NCBI GenBank assembly: GCA_905199855.1
Contig: CAJKHY010000002.1
Coordinates: forward strand, 1 to 64,000
Reading direction: 5' to 3'
Length of the DNA stretch: 64,000 nucleotides
Source of the DNA: an uncultured Clostridium sp.
Lineage (GTDB): Bacteria > Bacillota_I > Bacilli_A > RF39 > UBA660
Of the stretch, positions 42,348 to 50,768 are shown piece after piece. The first letter of the stretch is position 1, and the number at the start of each line of letters is the position of its first letter. The notes under the pieces were generated by a model that worked only from the letters and a program-made list of their open reading frames with translations, had not been told where the DNA came from and did not search any database. Position numbers and translations under genes: made by a program.

Positions 42348-43676
42348 TTAAGACTTAAACGCCTTAAACATTTTTTTCCATAAATGAGACCCTGAATAAT
42401 TTAATATTCCAACCTTATATATTCTTAAACCATATTTAACTAGAATAAATATTAATCCTACCGTTAATAATATTGAAATAATAGCTTCTACAATGGTAAT
42501 CTGTCCTAATACTAATAAAGATGGTGCAAGTAAAGCCGAAAAGAATGGTATAAAAGATAACACCTTAATAAATATACTTCCCTTAAACATTGCCGCGGCC
42601 ACACTAAGATAATATGAAATAAACGAAATAATCATAATTGGAGTCTGTACCTGTTGATAATCTTCCATATTAGTAGTCATTGAAGCAAGTATACCAGCAA
42701 CTAATGAATAAGCAATAAATGTAACTACCATCAATATTAAAGTAATAGGTATAATTATTTGCATTTTATCTAAAACCCCAGTTAATTCCAAAGAAGATGT
42801 TATCTTATTTACATAACTACCTACTCCACCTGATAATATATTACCTCCATTAATTAACACTCCAGTAGATATATATCTAATAAATATACCAATTAATAAA
42901 TATACTACTAAAAGTAAACCCTGTAACAAAACAAAAACATTACCTGATATAATTTTAGATAGAAAATGTGTCTTGGGTGAAACATTAGAAATAATTATCT
43001 CCATTCCTCTAGTAGTCTTCTCCTCATTAATTTCAGCCCCTATCATTTGAACTAAAAACATCGTTAAAGTAAAGAATGGTAATATCACTATAGGAAATAT
43101 CGTACTCATAACAAGTTCCATCATCTCATCAACATTCTCTTCATCATCTAACTTAGTTCTCTTTACATCAACATAAGATGAAATATGATCAAGAATCTCA
43201 TTTGATACCCCATAATAAGATAAGGCCTTATCTTTCTTTATACTATTTAAAATAGTAGTGATAACCTGATACGTCGTATTATCAATATTACTTTTAGTAA
43301 TCATTTCCACATTAATAAAATTAGTACTATCTTCATTAATGACTAAAAGTATCTTATCTTTCTTCTTAATATCCTCATATAAACTTTCTTTATCCTTATC
43401 ATACTTAGTTATCTCAGCATCCTTCAAAGTATCCAAATAATCCCTAGTACTATCAAAAGTCTTAACAAACTCATCATAACAAGAAGCATTATCAATAACT
43501 ACTATCTCTGTCTTTTTATCAAAATCTCCCCCAAAAAACTTAATTATAGAATCTATATTAATAATACCTGCGATAATAACTAAAAGAATAATATTAGCAA
43601 TTAAGAACCATTTGGTTTTAATCTTCTTATCTAAACTTATCTTAGTTAAATATTTTAACTTATTTGTCATATGCAT
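42348..43676 (-). CDS. ABC-2 type transporter permease (NatB-like)
   Basis: 442 residues: N-terminal membrane helix (WFLIANIILLVIIAGIINI), a large extracellular domain of about 150 residues, and five to six C-terminal helices, including FPIVILPFFTLTMFLVQMIGAEINEEKTTRGME, the conserved coupling region of NatB/DUF-type permeases. With the overlapping ATPase it forms an exporter, possibly for sodium or lipophilic compounds; substrate unknown. ATG at 43676 overlaps the ATPase end by 17 bp. Confidence 0.85.
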   Translation of the reverse strand: MHMTNKLKYLTKISLDKKIKTKWFLIANIILLVIIAGIINIDSIIKFFGGDFDKKTEIVVIDNASCYDEFVKTFDSTRDYLDTLKDAEITKYDKDKESLYEDIKKKDKILLVINEDSTNFINVEMITKSNIDNTTYQVITTILNSIKKDKALSYYGVSNEILDHISSYVDVKRTKLDDEENVDEMMELVMSTIFPIVILPFFTLTMFLVQMIGAEINEEKTTRGMEIIISNVSPKTHFLSKIISGNVFVLLQGLLLVVYLLIGIFIRYISTGVLINGGNILSGGVGSYVNKITSSLELTGVLDKMQIIIPITLILMVVTFIAYSLVAGILASMTTNMEDYQQVQTPIMIISFISYYLSVAAAMFKGSIFIKVLSFIPFFSALLAPSLLVLGQITIVEAIISILLTVGLIFILVKYGLRIYKVGILNYSGSHLWKKMFKAFKS

Positions 43677-44559
43677 TACCTACCTTCTCAATAAAGATCT
43701 CATTTAAACTAGGTTCTTCAACACTAAATTTAGTAATATTATCACATTTCTTAATATAATTAAATAACTTAGCAATATATTTCTCATCACTGATTGTAAC
43801 AATATAATTATTATTTTCTTTTCTTACTTTTACTACGCCTTCTATCTTCCCTAAATCTTCTTTAGAAACACTTCCTATTATATATACATCTTTCTTTTTA
43901 TATTCCTTTTTAATATTTTCTAAATACCCTTTCAAAACAGTTTTACCTTTTACTAAAATTACTAATTTCTCACAAAAAAGTTCAACATGTTCCATTCTAT
44001 GTGATGAAAATATAATACTAGTACCTTTTTCTTTTAACTCAAGTATTTCTTTTTTAAATAGTTCAACATTAATAGGATCTAATCCCGAAAATGGTTCATC
44101 TAAAATAAGTAACTTTGGTTCATGAATAATCGAAGTAATAAATTGTATTTTTTGTTGATTACCTTTAGATAATTCTTTTATTTTCTTATATTTATATTCA
44201 CTAATACCAAACTTATCTAAATAATAATCTAACTTCTTAACAATATCTTCTTCCTTCATATTCTTTAAAATAGCATAAAACTTAACCTGTTCAATAACAG
44301 TCATCTTAGTAAGTAAACTTCTTTCTTCGGTTAAAAATCCTATCTTATCAGTCATAGAATAATCTATTTTTTTACCATCTAATGTAATATTACCAGTATA
44401 ATCATCAATAAGACCCATAATCATTCGAAAAGTTGTCGTTTTACCTGCCCCATTTAATCCTAGTAAACCAAAAATGCATCCATCTTCTACCTCAAATGAT
44501 AAATCGTCTACTGCTTTTAAATCACCATAATATTTAGTTACATTTTCTACCTTCAACAT
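43660..44559 (-). CDS. ABC transporter ATP-binding protein (NatA-like)
   Basis: 299 residues. Walker A GLNGAGKTTTFRM (about 36-48), signature LSKGNQQKIQFI, Walker B LLILDEPFSGLDPINVE, H-loop SSHRMEHVE, then the C-terminal domain common to NatA-type ATPases. CAGGAGTTGAGACT precedes the ATG. Partner of the permease at 42348-43676. Confidence 0.93.
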   Translation of the reverse strand: MLKVENVTKYYGDLKAVDDLSFEVEDGCIFGLLGLNGAGKTTTFRMIMGLIDDYTGNITLDGKKIDYSMTDKIGFLTEERSLLTKMTVIEQVKFYAILKNMKEEDIVKKLDYYLDKFGISEYKYKKIKELSKGNQQKIQFITSIIHEPKLLILDEPFSGLDPINVELFKKEILELKEKGTSIIFSSHRMEHVELFCEKLVILVKGKTVLKGYLENIKKEYKKKDVYIIGSVSKEDLGKIEGVVKVRKENNNYIVTISDEKYIAKLFNYIKKCDNITKFSVEEPSLNEIFIEKVGNAYDK

Positions 44560-44679
44560 AGTCTCAACTCCTGAATTAATTATACAAAATAATTAGAAAA
44601 AAGTAAATAAAATGGATAAAAGTAATGGCAAAAAAAAATTTGTTTAATAAACTATATTAGATACAAAGGAGGTAATTTT

Positions 44680-44859
44680 ATGTATTACTATGGTGGATAC
44701 AGTGGTGGAACCGGATGTGGATGCAACACATGTGGTGGTGCCCCAGCTTATGGATACGGTTATCCTAACTATGGATATGGATATGGCCAAGGTGCCGCTA
44801 TAATACTTGTATTATTTATTTTACTTGTCATAATTATCGGTGCTAGAATCGCTGCATAA
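44680..44859 (+). CDS. YjcZ-like Gly/Tyr-rich sporulation-type membrane peptide
   Basis: 59 residues. First 38 residues are Gly/Tyr/Cys-rich (MYYYGGYSGGTGCGC), then one hydrophobic helix AAIILVLFILLVIIIGARIA, the layout of the YjcZ family of small sporulation peptides in Bacilli. AAAGGAGGTAATTTT precedes ATG at 44680. A TATATT (44653-44658) could be a -10, but no sigma-A -35 is visible. Followed by a strong terminator, so a single-gene transcript. Below the usual ORF size cut-off. Confidence 0.65.
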   Translation: MYYYGGYSGGTGCGCNTCGGAPAYGYGYPNYGYGYGQGAAIILVLFILLVIIIGARIAA

Positions 44860-44886
44860 GACAAATAAATTAAATAATCACCATTT

Positions 44887-44911
44887 AAAGGGAAAAATAT
44901 TTCCCTTTTTT
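44887..44911 (+). terminator. Terminator of the YjcZ-like gene
   Basis: AAAGGGAAA-AATA-TTTCCCTTTTTT. Confidence 0.9.
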
Positions 44912-44964
44912 CATTATCTATGCTATTATAATATTATCAGTTGTTTAATTTTAGGTGGTGTTTT

Positions 44965-45288
44965 ATGGGAATAAGAGAAAAATCAGTAAAGATTTATTGC
45001 TGTTATGAAAAAGACTGGATGGGATTTAAAATTACTAAGAAAAACCCCTATTCTTTTCACCATATTATAAAATCATGTGATGGTGGAAAAACTACAATTA
45101 ATAATTTTGCTATTTTAACTAAAAGTTCGCATAGATATTTAAATTTATTAGAACGATTATATCCTAATATTTACAATGAATTAAATGATGTTTTTTTAGA
45201 ACTTATATCTAGCAATGCTCCACCTACCAAGAAATATTATGAAAAAATAGAAAAAATATTAAAAAAAGTACCCGAATTTAAATTTTAA
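44965..45288 (+). CDS. Small HNH-like protein
   Basis: 107 residues. YSFHHIIKSCDGGKTTINNF followed by AILTKSSHRYLNLLER has the HH, GG, Asn and His spacing of an HNH nuclease core, but the zinc-binding Cys pairs are missing apart from an early CC. Could be a divergent HNH enzyme or a non-catalytic relative. ATG at 44965 follows TAGGTGGTG. Confidence 0.5.
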   Translation: MGIREKSVKIYCCYEKDWMGFKITKKNPYSFHHIIKSCDGGKTTINNFAILTKSSHRYLNLLERLYPNIYNELNDVFLELISSNAPPTKKYYEKIEKILKKVPEFKF

Positions 45289-45352
45289 GTAATTTTAACT
45301 TTATTTTTAGTAACTTATGTGCTAAAATACTAGAGAAAAAAGAGGTGGTATT

Positions 45353-45901
45353 ATGTTAAAAAAAGGTATGATATTAGATGAAAGCGATAAAAGAGTAAGA
45401 CAAAAGAATGTTGATGTTGTTTTTCCCTTATCTAAAGATGATAAAAAAATGATAAAAGAAATGCTTAAGCATTTAAAAGAAAGTCAAATTGAAGATATTG
45501 CTAAAAAATACGATTTAAGACCTGGTATGGGACTTGCTGCTCCTCAAGTAGGCATTAACAAAAGATTTTTTGTTATTTGTCATGAAGAAGAACCTAATAA
45601 GTTTAAAGATTATGTAATGATTAATCCCACTTTAGTTAGCCATTCAATGGAACTTGTTTATGTTGGAGGTGGTGAAGGATGCTTAAGCGTAAATCGTGAT
45701 GTCGAGGGCATTGTTCCAAGATATGCTAGAATTACTATGGAAGGTTACGATTTAGATGGTAATAAAATTAGAATTAGAGCAAGAGAAGAACTATCAATTG
45801 CTTTTCAACATGAGTATGATCATTTAGATGGAATTTTGTTTTATGATAAAATAAACAAAAAAAATCCTTTCTACAATGCTGAAAATATGAGAGAAATATA
45901 A
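45353..45901 (+). CDS. def: Peptide deformylase
   Basis: Removes the formyl group from nascent protein N-termini. 182 residues, the Gram-positive type 2 length. Motif 1 GMGLAAPQVG (about 60-69), motif 2 GEGCLSV, motif 3 QHEYDHLDG are all intact, with Cys and two His as metal ligands. AGAGGTGGTATT precedes the ATG. Convergent with obgE through a shared terminator. Confidence 0.97.
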   Translation: MLKKGMILDESDKRVRQKNVDVVFPLSKDDKKMIKEMLKHLKESQIEDIAKKYDLRPGMGLAAPQVGINKRFFVICHEEEPNKFKDYVMINPTLVSHSMELVYVGGGEGCLSVNRDVEGIVPRYARITMEGYDLDGNKIRIRAREELSIAFQHEYDHLDGILFYDKINKKNPFYNAENMREI

Positions 45902-45906
45902 AAACA

Positions 45907-45934
45907 AGATATTAGTTTAAACTAATATCTTTTT
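45907..45934. terminator. Bidirectional terminator between def and obgE
   Basis: AGATATTAGTTTAAACTAATATCT, a perfect palindrome, with TTTTT on the plus strand and TTG-TTTT on the minus strand. Confidence 0.8.
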
Positions 45935-47207
45935 ACTTTGTATATTCAAATTCATAATCAAGAATTCTAACAATATCTCCTTCTTTAACTCCTAAACGTT
46001 CTAATTCATCATCGATGCCCATATGCCTTAACTTCTTAGCAAACTGAACATAAGCTTCTTCACCATTAAAATTAGTCATTTTGAGTAATTTTTCTACTCT
46101 ATCTCCTTTAATTACCCATATATCTTTTTCCTTTGTAATAGTAAATGGTAATTCTTCCTTAAATTTATATAAAACATGAGTTTCGTAGTTATTATCCTCA
46201 AATAATTCCTGTTCCTCTATTTCACTAGTCATCTCTCCAAGATAATTAATTACTTCTTCTAATCCCTTGTTAGAAATAGCCTCAATTTCAAATATTTTAA
46301 TATCATCAATTTCTTTCTTTAATCTTTCTAAATTCTCCTTAGAATTAGGTAAATCCATCTTATTAGCAATAATAATTCTAGGTTTTTCTAATAACTTAGG
46401 ATTAAATTCTTGTAACTCTTTATTTATAACTAAATAATCATCATATGGATCTCTACCTTCACTTCCAGAAATATCTATTACATGTGCTATTATTTTAGTA
46501 CGTTCAACATGTTTTAAAAATTTATGCCCTAATCCTAAACCATTTGAGGCTCCCTCAATTAAACCAGGTAAATCCGCGACAACAAAAGTTTTTTCATTCT
46601 TTGTCTTAACAACTCCTAAATTAGGAGATAAAGTAGTAAAATGATAACTTGCTATTTTAGGATTAGCCGCACTTATTTGAGATAAAATAGTAGACTTCCC
46701 AACACTAGGTAATCCTACTAACCCCACATCAGCGATCATTCTTAAAGTAGCATTAATATTTCTTGCTTCCCCTGGTTCGCCACGTTCACAAAAAGATGGA
46801 CAAGGATTACTCTTAGTAGAAAGACTAACATTACCTCTTCCACCTCTACCACCATAAGCAACAATTACTTCTTCACCATTTTTCTTTAAATCTGCTAAAA
46901 TTAATCCTGTATTATTATCCTTAATAGTAGTCCCAATTGGCACTTTAATGATAACATCATCTGCTGATTTTCCGTTCTTATTTTTACCTTCACCATTTAA
47001 ACCATTTAAACCCTTAATATGTTTTTGATACTTTAAATCAATTAAAGTTTTTAATCCAGAATCAGCTTTAAATATAACGTCGCCTCCCTTACCACCCGAA
47101 CCACCATAAGGACCACCCATTGGTACAAACTTTTCACGACGAAATGCCATACAGCCATCGCCTCCATTACCAGCATTAACTAAGATATTTACCTCATCAA
47201 CAAACAT
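45933..47207 (-). CDS. obgE: GTPase ObgE/CgtA
   Basis: Ribosome-associated GTPase of 50S assembly and stress response; in Bacillus also needed for sporulation initiation. 424 residues: glycine-rich Obg fold (GGDGCMAFRREKFVPMGGP), G1 GLPSVGKST, G3 DLPGL, G4 NKMD, and the C-terminal OCT domain of Gram-positive Obg. GAGGGAGATACT precedes the ATG. Confidence 0.97.
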   Translation of the reverse strand: MFVDEVNILVNAGNGGDGCMAFRREKFVPMGGPYGGSGGKGGDVIFKADSGLKTLIDLKYQKHIKGLNGLNGEGKNKNGKSADDVIIKVPIGTTIKDNNTGLILADLKKNGEEVIVAYGGRGGRGNVSLSTKSNPCPSFCERGEPGEARNINATLRMIADVGLVGLPSVGKSTILSQISAANPKIASYHFTTLSPNLGVVKTKNEKTFVVADLPGLIEGASNGLGLGHKFLKHVERTKIIAHVIDISGSEGRDPYDDYLVINKELQEFNPKLLEKPRIIIANKMDLPNSKENLERLKKEIDDIKIFEIEAISNKGLEEVINYLGEMTSEIEEQELFEDNNYETHVLYKFKEELPFTITKEKDIWVIKGDRVEKLLKMTNFNGEEAYVQFAKKLRHMGIDDELERLGVKEGDIVRILDYEFEYTK

Positions 47208-47277
47208 AGTATCTCCCTCATTTCTTTACCATTATACAATAATTTTTAAGAAAAAAAAAGAGAAAAATTAAAAGAAG

Positions 47278-47460
47278 CTATTTAGCTTCTACAATTAACT
47301 TGATTGCCGTGCATTCATCCCCATCCATTACAATATCTGTAAAAGCATGAATACATACTAAATTCTTACCAGATGGAGCTACAAAACTCTCGTTATTCTT
47401 AAAAAGAAGATACAACTCTTTCAAAGATAAATAATACCTTTTGTCTTTCTCCATTTTCAT
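47278..47460 (-). pseudogene. Chimeric partial copy of spoVS
   Basis: A 60-codon ORF. Its last 35 residues (from FVAPSGKNLVCI to the end) differ from the SpoVS C-terminus at 49120-49227 at only three positions (P to H, I to M, R to C). The first 25 residues (MKMEKDKRYYLSLKELYLLF) are unrelated to SpoVS, and no good ribosome site is present. DNA identity runs on through the terminator hairpin (47273-47290). Most likely a decayed duplicate; a functional chimeric protein cannot be excluded. Upstream (47461-47583) only a 23-codon frame at 47493-47564 is seen. Confidence 0.75.
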
Positions 47461-47583
47461 AAGATTAGAAACACAGTAAAGTGGCTAGTTTTCTAAAGGA
47501 TGTCATGATAAAGAATATAAACATCCAGATAATCACTAATATTATAGATAATTTTTTTCTTCATCTGTATCATCCTTTAATTT

Positions 47584-48735
47584 TTATGCTATATACTGAT
47601 TTATTATTAAAGATATTTTTTGTTCAGCTTTAGTAGTAGCGGTTACTTTGACATCAGTTGGTATTTTGATAATAGCACCAGTTGATTCTACGATACTGTC
47701 AATAGTATATCCACCAGTTACAGATGTAGCTGTTTCATTTTTGTAATCTTTATAAGTGTAACGATATGATGGCTTTACTGCAGCATCTATATCCCAACTA
47801 ACATTTTGATTTGCATTAACAGTGAAGGTTGAAGATTTACCACTTGTTTTATCATCTTGAGTGTAAGTTATATTGTCGTAAGTTAAGGCTAAATCTTTTT
47901 CATAATAAATGGTAGCGGTAGCACTTTTTCCACCAGGTGTTTTAGCAGTTACCGTAATAGTAGCTCCATTAGAACAATTTTTAGGATTAGAAACAACGTT
48001 AATAGCACCGGTATTTTCATTAATAGTCATACAGTTAGTATCACTTAATGAAAAAGTAACTTTCCCACTAGAATTTTCTACTGTCGCAGTAGCGGTAGCT
48101 GTTTTAATACCATTAACATGAAGAGTATCTCTACTTAAGGATAAAGATATTTTTTCTTCTTTTTTAGGTTCAGGTTTAGGCTCAGGTATTTTTTCCCACT
48201 TAGCATATAAAGTAGTGTCTTCTTCTAGAAGAACATTATTATGTATTGGAGTTTCATTTATATCATACCATCCTTTAAAAGTATAACCAGCATATGTAGG
48301 ATCTTTTGGAAGGATAAGTTCAGCACCTTTATTAATAGTAATAGAGTCGACAGTACTACCACCTTTAGAGTCAAAAGTAATAGTAATTGTTTCAACTTTT
48401 CCTTTATAAAGAGCTTTTAGTTTGATATCCTTATCAATTTTAGTATTAAAGTCAAATGGTTTGTCCGCTAAAACATCTTCTTTTTCTTTAACACCAACTA
48501 CTTCATACCAAGCAATAAATAATTCTCCTAGATCTTCTTGATCTTTGATATCTTTTTTGTTAATGGTTTGATGATATTTAACTTTAATAATTTCATCTTT
48601 GGTACCATTATTCAAATCAAAAGTGACATCAAACTTTCGATTGAGAAACCATAGTAAGAAAACAATTATAGCAATTAATATAATACCAGATATAATAGCA
48701 ATAATTTTTTTCTTATTTTTGTCTATTTTAGACAT
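47584..48735 (-). CDS. Membrane-anchored surface protein with InlB-type and Ig-like repeats
   Basis: 383 residues: N-terminal membrane anchor (IIAIISGIILIAIIVFLLWFL), two Listeria-Bacteroides/InlB B-type repeats (the second with GYTFKGWYDIN and TTLYAKWEK), a Pro/Glu/Lys hinge (PEPKPEPKKEEK) and a bacterial Ig-like domain with LSRDTLHVNGIKTATATATV. No C-terminal sorting signal, so it stays held by the N-terminal helix. AAAGGAGGAATAATAT precedes the ATG. It lies inside the segment flanked by the two spoVS copies. Confidence 0.75.
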   Translation of the reverse strand: MSKIDKNKKKIIAIISGIILIAIIVFLLWFLNRKFDVTFDLNNGTKDEIIKVKYHQTINKKDIKDQEDLGELFIAWYEVVGVKEKEDVLADKPFDFNTKIDKDIKLKALYKGKVETITITFDSKGGSTVDSITINKGAELILPKDPTYAGYTFKGWYDINETPIHNNVLLEEDTTLYAKWEKIPEPKPEPKKEEKISLSLSRDTLHVNGIKTATATATVENSSGKVTFSLSDTNCMTINENTGAINVVSNPKNCSNGATITVTAKTPGGKSATATIYYEKDLALTYDNITYTQDDKTSGKSSTFTVNANQNVSWDIDAAVKPSYRYTYKDYKNETATSVTGGYTIDSIVESTGAIIKIPTDVKVTATTKAEQKISLIINQYIA

Positions 48736-48825
48736 ATATTATTCCTCCTTTAGTATATTATACTATAATAATTATAAAAATCCAAATATATTTATAATTT
48801 TTTTTAATGTACACTACAAAAAAAG

Positions 48826-48966
48826 CTAGTTTACTCGTTTTTTAGCTTGTATTGTAAATAGTGTTGGTGGATAAAAATCACTACTTATCATAACATTAGA
48901 AATATTATATATATTATTAGAACTATCAAAACCTACTATATAACTATTCGTTTCTAACTTTTTAAT
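48826..48966 (-). pseudogene. C-terminal remnant of a lost gene
   Basis: Minus-strand open frame without a start codon, IKKLETNSYIVGFDSSNNIY continuing to SSDFYPPTLFTIQAKKRVN and a stop at 48826, followed by its own terminator-like hairpin (AAGCTA...TAGCTTTTTTT). It looks like the tail of a gene whose 5' part is gone. Rest of the gap 48736-49105 shows only an inverted repeat ATAGTTG...CAACTAT near 49058-49091. Confidence 0.4.
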
Positions 48967-49105
48967 TTATTTTCTAACTAATATCATTGGATATAAGACT
49001 ATTAATCACTAGAACATTAAATGATTGAATAAAAAAATATAAAAAAATTATTTATAATATAGTTGAACGAAAAAGAGGTAGTCCAACTATACCAAAAGTA
49101 ACAAG

Positions 49106-49132
49106 AAAAATAAAAGAAGCTATTTAGCTTCT
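49106..49132 (-). terminator. Terminator of spoVS
   Basis: Minus strand AGAAGCTA-AA-TAGCTTCT then TTTATTTTT; the TAA stop is in the stem. The same hairpin is duplicated at 47273-47290. Confidence 0.85.
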
Positions 49133-49380
49133 ACAATTAACTTAATTGCCGTACGTTCGTCTCCATCGATTACAATATCTGTAAAAGCCGGAATACAAAC
49201 TAAATTTTTTCCAGATGGAGCCACGAAACCTCTAGCAATTGCAATCCCTTTAATAGCTTGGTTCAATGCTCCAGCACCAATAGCCTGAATCTCAACACTT
49301 CCTTTTTCTCTAAATACATTAGCAAGAGCCCCGGCAACACTATTAGGGTTTGACTTACTAGATACTTTTAATGTTTCCAT
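49120..49380 (-). CDS. spoVS: Stage V sporulation protein S
   Basis: 86 residues, exact family length. METLKVSSKSNPNSVAGALA at the start, IQAIGAGALNQAIKGIAIAR in the middle and AFTDIVIDGDERTAIKLIVE at the end are hallmark SpoVS (Alba-like fold). In Bacillus it influences coat assembly and septation during sporulation. I used ATG at 49380 after AAAGGATG; the longer frame upstream has no homology. A partial chimeric copy lies 1.8 kb away. Confidence 0.95.
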   Translation of the reverse strand: METLKVSSKSNPNSVAGALANVFREKGSVEIQAIGAGALNQAIKGIAIARGFVAPSGKNLVCIPAFTDIVIDGDERTAIKLIVEAK

Positions 49381-49448
49381 AATTTCTTCATCCTTTCTAC
49401 ATTTAAATATATGAAGTAAAGTCATATTTATGAAGATTATTTTTTATC

Positions 49449-49477
49449 TTGAATTAGTACAACGATTATATTATAAT
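49449..49477 (+). promoter_or_regulatory. Promoter of yigZ
   Basis: TTGAAT, 17-base spacer, TATAAT, directly before the AGGTG ribosome site. Confidence 0.75.
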
Positions 49478-49494
49478 GTTCTTAGGTGAATCTC

Positions 49495-50082
49495 ATGTTT
49501 GTAATTGATAAAGAAAATATATATGAAATGATAATTAAAAATTCTAAATTTATATCTTATATTTATAAAGTTAACAGTTTAAACGATATTGAAATAATAA
49601 TAAATGATATTAAAAATAAATATAAAGATGCTACCCATATTTGTTATGCTTACAAAATAGATAATTTAATAAAAACAAATGACGATAATGAGCCTACTGG
49701 AACAGCCGGATTACCTATCTTAGAAGTAATAAATAAAAATAACTTAAACTATACTATAATTATAGTAGTTAGATACTTTGGTGGCATTAAACTAGGAGCA
49801 GGAGGTCTTCTTAGAGCATATTCAAAAGGTGCCTCAAATGTAGTCAAACTATGTAATTTAAAAAAATTAATAAAAGGTTTTGATATCACAATTACATTCG
49901 GTTATGATAACTTAAAAAATATTGATTATCTATTAAAAGAAGAAAATATTTATGATAAAAAATATCATGATAAAATAAAATATAGTTTTAAAACCAGCGA
50001 CAATAATATTATTGATAAAATTAAAAATAATAAAGATATTACCATTAACAATATTAATGAAATCTACATAGAAAAAAACTAA
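49495..50082 (+). CDS. yigZ: YigZ/IMPACT-family protein
   Basis: 195 residues. The N-terminal IMPACT domain has DDNEPTGTAGLPILEVI and VVRYFGGIKLGAGGLLRAYS, the family signatures; the C-terminal ferredoxin-like part is present. Likely a translation-associated or RNA-binding regulator; the precise bacterial role is unsettled. ATG at 49495 follows TTAGGTGAATCTC; the GTG at 49486 is part of the site. Confidence 0.92.
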   Translation: MFVIDKENIYEMIIKNSKFISYIYKVNSLNDIEIIINDIKNKYKDATHICYAYKIDNLIKTNDDNEPTGTAGLPILEVINKNNLNYTIIIVVRYFGGIKLGAGGLLRAYSKGASNVVKLCNLKKLIKGFDITITFGYDNLKNIDYLLKEENIYDKKYHDKIKYSFKTSDNNIIDKIKNNKDITINNINEIYIEKN

Positions 50083-50106
50083 TAAGAATTTTTACTTATT
50101 AGTTTT
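50075..50106. terminator. Bidirectional terminator
   Basis: AAAACTAATAAG-AATTTTTA-CTTATTAGTTTT between convergent yigZ and the 50105-50581 gene. Confidence 0.8.
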
Positions 50107-50581
50107 ACTTTGTCATTTTAAGCAATTTATATTGAAATAATGATAGACCGAATGCACATAAACCAATTGACATGATTATTGAAATTGGTAAATCTGCTGT
50201 CTTAGGATTATCTGGGATAGTTGGTGTTGGTTCATCAGGTACTTCGCAGTTTTCACAAGACCATTTTGCACATAAAACAATATCACTATCTACTGGAGTA
50301 CTAAAATCATATCTTACATTGTTCAACATCCAATATAAAAACTCAGCATCACTTCTAACTGGATCTTCAGGTTTTTGGTCAGTCGCAGTTAAACCTTCCA
50401 TAACTCTAACTATTACCTTTTCTTGTCCATAATGAGAACCTGTAAAAGTACCACCTGTTGCATCAAATGTTACTGAATATACATCAGCAGCATAAGTATT
50501 TTTTAAAATTAAAGCAGTAATACCAAATACAACCATAATAGCACCAAGAACTGCAGTTATCACATATCTCTTTTCTTTCAT
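50105..50581 (-). CDS. Secreted surface protein with InlB-type repeat and NPKTA sorting-like end
   Basis: 158 residues: signal/anchor (VITAVLGAIMVVFGITALIL), one InlB-B/Listeria-Bacteroides type repeat (VTFDATGGTFTG to IVLCAKW), two Cys in SCENCEV, a Pro/Thr-rich linker, then NPKTADLPISIIMSIGLCAF and a basic tail KLLKMTK. That end has the layout of a sortase signal, with NPKTA in place of LPXTG. Probably exposed on the wall. AGGAGGACAACTTAT precedes the ATG. Confidence 0.7.
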   Translation of the reverse strand: MKEKRYVITAVLGAIMVVFGITALILKNTYAADVYSVTFDATGGTFTGSHYGQEKVIVRVMEGLTATDQKPEDPVRSDAEFLYWMLNNVRYDFSTPVDSDIVLCAKWSCENCEVPDEPTPTIPDNPKTADLPISIIMSIGLCAFGLSLFQYKLLKMTK

Positions 50582-50611
50582 ATAAGTTGTCCTCCTTATT
50601 TTTCTAATATA

Positions 50612-50640
50612 AATATATCATATTTATTTTTGTTTGACAA
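50612..50640 (-). promoter_or_regulatory. Promoter of the 50105-50581 gene
   Basis: Minus strand TTGTCA, 17-base spacer, TATATT. Confidence 0.75.
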
Positions 50641-50714
50641 TACCTTTTTGAAAAAAGATAATCTAAAAGAAAAAGAAATTGAAATTTTATAATCTCAACT
50701 TCTTAGAATAGTTA

Positions 50715-50756
50715 CTTTGACATAGTGAATTTTTATTCACCCACACTATTACAAAG
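50715..50756. other. Hairpin downstream of arcD
   Basis: CTTTG-AC-ATAGTG pairs with CACTAT-TA-CAAAG around a 16-base loop that itself holds GTGAAT/ATTCAC. No U tract on the minus strand, so it may stabilise the 3' end of the arc transcript rather than terminate it. Confidence 0.45.
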
Positions 50757-50768
50757 AATCCTTTTAAT

